NCBI GenBank assembly: GCA_008016945.1
Contig: SSGN01000204.1
Span: forward strand, 1 to 5,385
Direction: 5' to 3'
DNA from: Flavobacteriales bacterium
Lineage (GTDB): Bacteria > Bacteroidota > Bacteroidia > Flavobacteriales > PHOS-HE28
Length of the DNA: 5,385 nucleotides
The notes under the pieces were generated by a model. It saw nothing but the letters and a program-made list of their open reading frames with translations, did no database searches and was not told where the DNA came from. Positions within the stretch are counted from its first letter, which is position 1, and every line of letters begins with the position of its first letter. Shown here piece after piece: positions 1 to 5,385 of the stretch. The translations under genes were made by a program, and so were the position numbers.

Positions 1-9
1 CTGCAGCAT
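1..9 (-). other. Possible start of a leftward gene cut by the window edge
   Basis: On the minus strand an AGGAGG (plus-strand 20-25) is followed after 10 bases by ATG CTG CAG, which runs off the window at base 1. The full-consensus Shine-Dalgarno makes a real start plausible, and such a gene would lie downstream of cadR in the same direction. Only three codons (Met-Leu-Gln) are visible, so nothing can be said about the product, and the match could be chance. Confidence 0.25.
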
Positions 10-41
10 TCCGCGGTTTCCTCCTTCGCGCTTTATTCAAC

Positions 42-94
42 GTCTGCCCGCAGGCGCTTTCGCGTCATCCACCGTTTTCTCGTGGAGGGCAGAC
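42..94 (-). repeat. Inverted repeat with branched-fold potential
   Basis: The arms GTCTGCCC (42-49) and GGGCAGAC (87-94) are perfect 8-bp complements. Between them lie two smaller possible stems: TCCAC (68-72) with GTGGA (82-86), and, read on the minus strand, a short CGC-GAAA-GCG hairpin around 55-64 with a GNRA-type loop. Together they could form a three-way junction. Read leftward, this would sit in the 5' leader just ahead of the AGGAGG and ATG at the window edge. No T tract follows on either strand, so a simple terminator is unlikely. The inverted repeat is directly visible; its role is inference. Confidence 0.4.
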
Positions 95-206
95 ATCGAA
101 CAAACCTAAACCAAAGCAGACAACCGCGGTTAAAAGGAACTCTGGCAGCTATGGGTGTGAAACCAGACAAAAGCAACTGGCCAGACCTATTGATTGGAAG
201 TTATTC

Positions 207-662
207 CTAACTCCTGTCATCCCAGCGGTGTGTCCCCGAAACATGGCAGTCGGTTTTCCCTTCACGAAGTGGAGTCTCTGACAATCCGTTGAGAATGCCG
301 CAGCTAGCGGCGCGGGTCTCGTCGTTGCAGTTATCACGCAGTCGCTGCAGTTCGCTTTCAAGCGCTCTCAACTCAGTAATTCTTCGCGCCACGTGCTCAA
401 TGTGTTCGTCGAGCAGCCGATTCACTTCCCCGCAATTCTCCTGCGGTGCATCCTTGTAGTGCAGAAGCGTGTGAATTTCATCCAGCGTCATGTCCAGATT
501 CCGGCAGCGCCGGATGAAATTCAGTCGGCTCAGGTGCGCGCTGGAATAAATGCGGTAATTGCCGTCGCTGCGCCCAGCTTTTTGCAGCAGTCCCTCCCGC
601 TCGTAATAGCGGATCGTTTCCGGGTTTGTGCCGGCCTGGCGTGCCAGTTCTCCAATCTTCAT
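207..662 (-). CDS. cadR: MerR-family Cd/Pb/Zn-responsive regulator (CadR/PbrR type)
   Basis: This is a cytosolic metal-sensing transcription factor expected to bind the operator in the adjacent divergent promoter and activate the metal ATPase gene. The protein of 151 residues has an N-terminal MerR winged helix (MKIGELA, then ETIRYYEREGLL and the GNYRIY wing), a hinge with NLDMTLDEI, and a long dimerisation helix with the DEHIEHV segment typical of CadR/PbrR. Cys77, Cys112 and Cys121 form the expected three-cysteine metal site. The C112-x8-C121 loop ending in CGIL resembles PbrR691 more than CadR of Pseudomonas putida, whose loop is shorter. The tail holds a further Cys139 with two histidines, as in CadR-type His-containing tails. 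Start choice: an upstream in-frame ATG at 668 lies only 2 bases from the AGGAG (671-675), while the ATG at 662 lies 8 bases away, so 662 is preferred. The family is secure; Cd versus Pb versus Zn preference is not. Confidence 0.93.
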   Translation of the reverse strand: MKIGELARQAGTNPETIRYYEREGLLQKAGRSDGNYRIYSSAHLSRLNFIRRCRNLDMTLDEIHTLLHYKDAPQENCGEVNRLLDEHIEHVARRITELRALESELQRLRDNCNDETRAASCGILNGLSETPLREGKTDCHVSGTHRWDDRS

Positions 663-670
663 GGCCATAT

Positions 671-675
671 CTCCT
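671..675 (-). promoter_or_regulatory. cadR ribosome binding site deciding the start
   Basis: AGGAG on the minus strand sits 8 bases before the ATG at 662 but only 2 bases before the alternative ATG at 668. The spacing favours the shorter product beginning MKIGELA, which is also where CadR/PbrR homologues normally begin. Confidence 0.7.
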
Positions 676-697
676 GAGCATCTTGGCGGAAAATTTC

Positions 698-703
698 ATT
701 CTA
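698..703 (-). promoter_or_regulatory. Candidate cadR -10 element
   Basis: On the minus strand TAGAAT is a close match to the sigma-70 -10 consensus and would start transcription near 691, about 28 bases before the cadR start. No good -35 is seen; the expected position falls inside the shared operator (around 720-727). This would fit autorepression by CadR, the usual arrangement in divergent MerR-type promoters. The -10 is visible; its use is inferred. Confidence 0.35.
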
Positions 704-707
704 CCCG

Positions 708-738
708 TTGACCTTGAAGTGGCTTTAAGGTTTCAAAT
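708..738 (+). promoter_or_regulatory. MerR-type cadA promoter with CadR operator
   Basis: A -35 TTGACC (708-713) and a -10-like TCAAAT (733-738) are separated by 19 bp, longer than the usual 17 and diagnostic of promoters activated by DNA distortion by MerR-family proteins. The spacer is occupied by a dyad: ACCTTGAAG (711-719), TGG (720-722), CTTTAAGGT (723-731), with 8 of 9 positions symmetric. The GTGGC core resembles known CadR/PbrR operators. Transcription should start near 745, shortly before the cadA ribosome binding site. Position and architecture strongly imply that CadR controls the ATPase gene here. Confidence 0.88.
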
Positions 739-751
739 GGCGTCAAGGATC

Positions 752-756
752 AGGAG
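752..756 (+). promoter_or_regulatory. cadA ribosome binding site
   Basis: AGGAG lies 6 bases before the ATG at 763 and supports that start. The surrounding TCAGGAG also occurs in the cadR leader on the other strand, giving mirrored leaders. Confidence 0.75.
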
Positions 757-762
757 CTCAGA

Positions 763-2981
<2,219 letters not shown>

Positions 2982-2985
<4 letters not shown>

Positions 2986-3761
2986 GCATTGAAATCATCG
3001 AGGCGAGCGACACAAAACCGGCACCGAAGCAGATCGCGCTCTGGCTGCAAGCGACTACGTTGCTCGATTTTTCAGATCAGTCGATCCGGAATCTGGTCGA
3101 AATGCGACGCTGGATGCAGCTACCGCCGAAGGAGCGACTTGGCGCTGCCTACGACTTCGTCCGCGACGAAATTGCCTTCGGCTACAACGCCTCCGACGAC
3201 CTGCGTGCCTCGCAGGTGCTGGCGGACGGAATCGGCCAGTGCAACACCAAGGGCACACTGCTGATGGCTTTGTTCCGGGCCGTGGGCATTCCCTGCCGAC
3301 TACACGGTTTCACCATCGACAAGCGCCTGCAGAAAGGAGCCGTTACCGGAATCGCCTACGTGTTGGCACCGCAGAACATCCTCCACAGCTGGATCGAAGC
3401 ATGGCTCGACGATCGCTGGTTCCGGCTGGAGGGTTTCATCCTCGATCGTCGCTACCTGAACGCGTTGCAGCGCCGCTTCTCTGCGTGTCAGGGGCCTTTC
3501 GTCGGGTATGGAGCGGCCACACCGGATTTGCAGAGCGCCCCCGTCGAATGGCGTGGTTGCGATACTTTCATCCAGAAGGAGGGCATCAACCGGGATTTCG
3601 GATTCTTCGATGCCCCCGATGATTTCTATGCCAGTTATGGCGTCAACCTCTCCGGGCCGAAGCGCTGGCTGTTCCAGAATGTTGTGCGTCACCAGATGAA
3701 CCGCAACGTCGAGCGCATTCGTGGTGAAGTAGCGGGACTTGATGTAGTGGATGGAAACTGA
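2982..3761 (+). CDS. Transglutaminase-like (papain-fold) protein coupled to cadA
   Basis: The 259-residue product has a transglutaminase-like core, a papain-type fold found in bacterial proteases, amidases and cross-linking enzymes. The DFVRDEIAFGY segment (about 50-67) and the DGIGQC box lead to the candidate nucleophile Cys87, followed by the helix ALFRAVGIPCRLHGF. His135 in HSWIEAW is the candidate catalytic His. The residue 15 after it, where the family usually has Asp, is Glu150 (RWFRLEG), with Asp155 nearby. No signal peptide or membrane helix is seen, so it is probably cytosolic. The start overlaps the ATPase stop as ATGA, implying translational coupling and a shared CadR-controlled transcript. 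The C-terminal 100 residues are rich in aromatic residues and unlike anything I recognise. Substrate and function are unknown; a role in metal stress is inferred only from context. Confidence 0.85.
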
Positions 3762-3769
3762 GCTACAAT
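3739..3769 (+). promoter_or_regulatory. Candidate promoter for czcI inside the end of the upstream gene
   Basis: TACAAT (3764-3769) is a strong sigma-70 -10 and TTGATG (3739-3744) a fair -35, with a 19-bp spacer that is longer than ideal. The -10 ends 8 bases before the ATG at 3778, so transcription would begin at or within about two bases of the start codon. The -35 and spacer lie within the last codons and stop of the transglutaminase-like gene. I found no convincing CadR-type dyad in the spacer. Confidence 0.5.
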
Positions 3770-3777
3770 CCGCCCCT

Positions 3778-4122
3778 ATGCGCCGCTGGCTTGCCGTCCT
3801 CCTGCTTGTTCTCCTGCCGCTCCAGTTCACCTGGGCAGCGGCAGCGGCCTATTGCCAGCACGAAACCGGCGCTGCTGCACAGCATTTCGGACATCACGAG
3901 CACAAACATCATCAGGATTCGACCGATTCGTCCGATGTGCCATCCTTCGCCGTCGATCTGGATTGTGCTGCCTGCCACGCCGGTTGTGCTGCCGCTACGG
4001 TGAATGTTGCGGCCCTTGCGCTTGACCCTGCTCCTCCTGCCCTGACTCCCTGGTATCCGCATGCACCGGCCTCGCCGCCGGCAACGCAGCCGGAACGCCC
4101 CAACTGGTCCTTCCCCGTCTGA
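3778..4122 (+). CDS. czcI: CzcI-like exported His/Cys-rich metal-resistance protein
   Basis: A 114-residue protein with a signal peptide (MRR, then a leucine-rich core to about 19, Ala-rich cleavage region about 20-24), so it is probably periplasmic. The mature part begins with CQHE (26-29), then a His cluster HFGHHEHKHH (36-45), an Asp/Ser linker, and a Cys/His segment DLDCAACHAGC (60-70). The C terminus is Pro-rich with a PERPNW motif. This layout matches small CzcI-type proteins that precede czcC in czcCBA operons and are thought to take part in control or metal handling of the RND system. An in-frame ATG at 3751 would add nine residues (METELQSAP) ahead of the signal peptide and overlap the previous gene; 3778 is preferred because the charged MRR start suits a signal peptide and the TACAAT lies between the two. 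No Shine-Dalgarno precedes 3778, consistent with a leaderless mRNA. The assignment rests on recalled family features. Confidence 0.75.
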   Translation: MRRWLAVLLLVLLPLQFTWAAAAAYCQHETGAAAQHFGHHEHKHHQDSTDSSDVPSFAVDLDCAACHAGCAAATVNVAALALDPAPPALTPWYPHAPASPPATQPERPNWSFPV

Positions 4123-4131
4123 TCGACGGGG
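4113..4131 (+). repeat. Hairpin spanning the czcI stop codon
   Basis: CCCCGTC (4113-4119) and GACGGGG (4125-4131) form a perfect 7-bp GC-rich stem with a 5-base loop that contains the TGA stop (4120-4122). No T run follows, so it is not a standard intrinsic terminator. It could stabilise the czcI message end or affect readthrough to czcC; that is inference. Confidence 0.45.
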
Positions 4132-4165
4132 CGGACGTCCAGACCATAACCTGACGTTTCCCCGC

Positions 4166-4209
4166 GTGCCTTCGGCCTGATTGCCGAGGCACCGACCGGC
4201 CTTTTTCTT
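4166..4209 (+). terminator. Possible attenuator hairpin between czcI and czcC
   Basis: GTGCCTTCGGC (4166-4176) pairs with GCCGAGGCAC (4183-4192) through 10 base pairs with one bulged T and a 6-base loop. A T-rich run TTTTTCTT begins at 4202, ten bases beyond the stem, which is too far for a classical intrinsic terminator. A weaker 4-bp stem, GCCG (4183-4186) with CGGC (4197-4200), directly abuts the T run. The two are mutually exclusive, which would fit an attenuator, but this is a weak case on sequence alone. Confidence 0.3.
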
Positions 4210-4222
4210 GGCCGCGCTCCGT

Positions 4223-4272
4223 CGATTCTCCGCACGGCAAGACCCGTGCGTCAGTTCATCAACGGAGAATCG
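4223..4272 (+). promoter_or_regulatory. czcC leader structure masking its ribosome binding site
   Basis: CGATTCTCCG (4223-4232) is perfectly complementary to CGGAGAATCG (4263-4272). The right arm contains the czcC Shine-Dalgarno GGAGAA (4264-4269), 4 bases before the ATG at 4274. Inside lies a second hairpin, CGCACGG (4231-4237) with CCGTGCG (4244-4250) and loop CAAGAC, which shares two bases (4231-4232) with the outer stem. In the folded state the ribosome binding site would be paired. An additional CTCCG at 4217-4221 offers an alternative partner. The repeats are certain; translational control by them is inferred. Confidence 0.55.
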
Positions 4273-4273
4273 G

Positions 4274-5385
4274 ATGTCGAAAGAAACACGAAAACCCTTC
4301 CTGTCAGGCCTTGTGCTATTTGCCTGCAGTCTGGCCATGACCGCACCGGCCGCTCAAGCCCAAACCGGGCGCGACGTTCGCAAGGTTCATGATGCGGCAA
4401 GCACCGTCAGTTCGCTGCCGCAGGCCTTCGACGCCGCCTGGCAGCGCCAGCCCGAGGCAAAATCCGCCGAACTGCGGCGCGAAGCCGCCGATGCCCGGCG
4501 GCAGACGGCCGAGAGCTGGACGGCGGAACCGCCGTCGCTCGAACTGTCGTCCAAGACCGACCGCCTCAATCGCAACGATGGCAGCCGCGAGTATGTTGCC
4601 GGCGTCGCTGTGCCGCTCTGGCTTCCCGGCGAACGTGCGCGTTCCGGGGCGCTGGCCGAAGCCGAGTCGCGGGCGGTCGCCAGTCGCGTGCTGTCGGCGC
4701 AACTGCGTACCGCCGCGGCCGTGCGCGACGCCTGGTGGGGCTGGCACCGCGCGCGCGGCGAGCAATTGCTGGCTCAGGAACGGCTGACCAATGCCCGCCG
4801 GATCGCGGAGGACGTGCGCCGCCGGGTCAGGGCCGGCGATCTGGCCCGTGCCGACCAGCATCAGGCCGAGGGCGCCCTGGCTGGGGCCGAAGCGGCGCAG
4901 GCCGAAGCGGACAGCGCCGTGCTGGCTGCCGCGCGTCAGGTGCGCGCCTTGGCCGGCATGATGCCGGGCGAAACGGCGACCGATACCCCGGAAATTCTGC
5001 CGAAACTGCCGAGCAATTTCGGTGCGCCGGAAGCGACGACCGAAGCGACGCATCCGGGGCTTGCCGAACTCCTCGATCGCGCCGAGATCGCGCGGCGCAG
5101 TGCCGAATTGGCGAGCGTGCAGACGCGCAGCAATCCAGAACTGCTGCTCGCCACCACGCGCGAGCGTGACGGCTTCGGCGATTCCTACGCACAGACCGTG
5201 ACCATCGGTGTGCGTATCCCCTTCGGATCGGAGAGTCGCAATCGCGCCAAGGTCGGGCTGGCGCGCGCCGAAGCGCTGGAGGCCGAGGAGCAGCTGCGGC
5301 TGGAGCGCGAGCGTCTGCTGGCCGATCTGGAGGCCGCCGACGCGCGTGTGCAGGCCGCACGCAAGCAGTTTGCCGCTGCCGAGAA
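4274..5385 (+). CDS. czcC: CzcC-like TolC-family outer-membrane efflux protein, truncated by the window
   Basis: The outer-membrane channel of an RND-type heavy-metal efflux system, expected to work with a CzcB membrane-fusion protein and CzcA pump that should lie to the right. The 370 visible codons are open to the window end; family members are usually about 410-430 residues, so most of the gene is present. A signal peptide covers 1-29 (MSKETRK, hydrophobic core, cleavage after AQA). The TolC internal duplication is visible: GVAVPLWLPGERAR (110-123) in the first half matches GVRIPFGSESRNRAK (312-326) in the second, each followed by a long Ala/Glu-rich helix. The GDLARADQHQAE motif (188-199) is characteristic of CzcC-like outer-membrane factors. 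There is no lipobox Cys at the cleavage site. The ATG at 4274 is chosen for its GGAGAA and the signal peptide. The substrate (Co, Zn, Cd or other) is inferred from neighbours. Confidence 0.88.
   Translation, partial: MSKETRKPFLSGLVLFACSLAMTAPAAQAQTGRDVRKVHDAASTVSSLPQAFDAAWQRQPEAKSAELRREAADARRQTAESWTAEPPSLELSSKTDRLNRNDGSREYVAGVAVPLWLPGERARSGALAEAESRAVASRVLSAQLRTAAAVRDAWWGWHRARGEQLLAQERLTNARRIAEDVRRRVRAGDLARADQHQAEGALAGAEAAQAEADSAVLAAARQVRALAGMMPGETATDTPEILPKLPSNFGAPEATTEATHPGLAELLDRAEIARRSAELASVQTRSNPELLLATTRERDGFGDSYAQTVTIGVRIPFGSESRNRAKVGLARAEALEAEEQLRLERERLLADLEAADARVQAARKQFAAAE

Larger units (their letters stand above)
1..206. other. Intergenic region downstream of cadR, no convincing gene
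   Basis: This stretch lies beyond the cadR stop and no frame in it looks like a real protein. It holds an inverted repeat (42-49 with 87-94), a 10-bp palindrome AACCGCGGTT at 122-131, a second copy of its CCGCGGTT half at 11-18, and a direct repeat of CCAGAC at 163-168 and 181-186. I see no clear GC stem followed by a T run that would terminate cadR. It is visibly richer in A/T in the part nearest cadR (about 95-210) than the coding regions to the right. Confidence 0.6.

Noticed and set aside
122..131. The palindrome AACCGCGGTT as a regulator site or recombination site.
   Set aside because: It is an isolated 10-bp palindrome with no nearby promoter elements or target-site duplications; I found no integron attC core or transposon end to go with it.
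3745..3763. A possible MerR operator in the 19-bp spacer of the czcI promoter.
   Set aside because: Only a 3-bp AGT/ACT symmetry is visible, with no resemblance to the dyad before cadA.
3763..4338. A 191-codon minus-strand open frame over czcI and the czcI-czcC gap.
   Set aside because: The translated product is Arg/Gly-rich without domain features, and the plus strand has a clear secretory protein and a structured leader.
4316..5053. A 245-codon minus-strand open frame opposite czcC.
   Set aside because: The plus-strand frame has a signal peptide, ribosome binding site and TolC repeats. The opposite frame is Gly/Arg-rich low-complexity sequence of the kind produced by antisense GC-rich coding DNA.

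Overview
The window looks like a heavy-metal resistance locus from a GC-rich Gram-negative bacterium, probably a betaproteobacterium (a Rhodocyclales/Burkholderiales type). That placement is inferred from the high GC with strong G/C third-position bias, the CadR/PbrR-CadA pairing, and a CzcI-like protein followed by a CzcC-like outer-membrane factor. I could not run a search to place it. The first six bases are a PstI site (CTGCAG), which may be chance or a cloning boundary.

Layout. Bases 1-206 hold no convincing gene apart from a possible leftward gene start at the extreme edge, preceded by a good ribosome binding site and a foldable inverted-repeat region. A MerR-family Cd/Pb/Zn sensor (cadR/pbrR type, minus strand, 207-662) is divergent from a P1B-type metal ATPase (cadA/zntA/pbrA type, 763-2985). 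The 100-base gap between them carries a textbook MerR promoter: TTGACC, 19 bp, TCAAAT, with a near-perfect 9+3+9 dyad in the spacer. The ATPase stop overlaps the start of a transglutaminase/protease-fold protein (2982-3761) by ATGA, so the two are probably translationally coupled. The end of that gene carries a promoter-like sequence for a small His/Cys-rich exported protein of the CzcI type (3778-4122), whose mRNA may be leaderless. A 151-base leader rich in inverted repeats follows. Its last element, a perfect 10-bp inverted repeat, pairs with the ribosome binding site of the next gene. That gene (4274 to the window end, truncated) encodes a TolC-family outer-membrane protein of the CzcC type and is presumably the first structural gene of an RND efflux operon (czcCBA) continuing to the right.

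How the parts would work together (inference from families): CadR senses cytosolic Cd/Pb/Zn and switches on the ATPase, which pumps the metal into the periplasm. CzcI and CzcC belong to the trans-envelope RND system that would then move metal from the periplasm out of the cell. The least understood parts are the transglutaminase-like protein coupled to the ATPase, in which the usual catalytic Asp position appears to be Glu, and the predicted RNA structure masking the czcC ribosome binding site. The individual resistance genes are of familiar types; I see no clearly unprecedented system, but these two points deserve follow-up.
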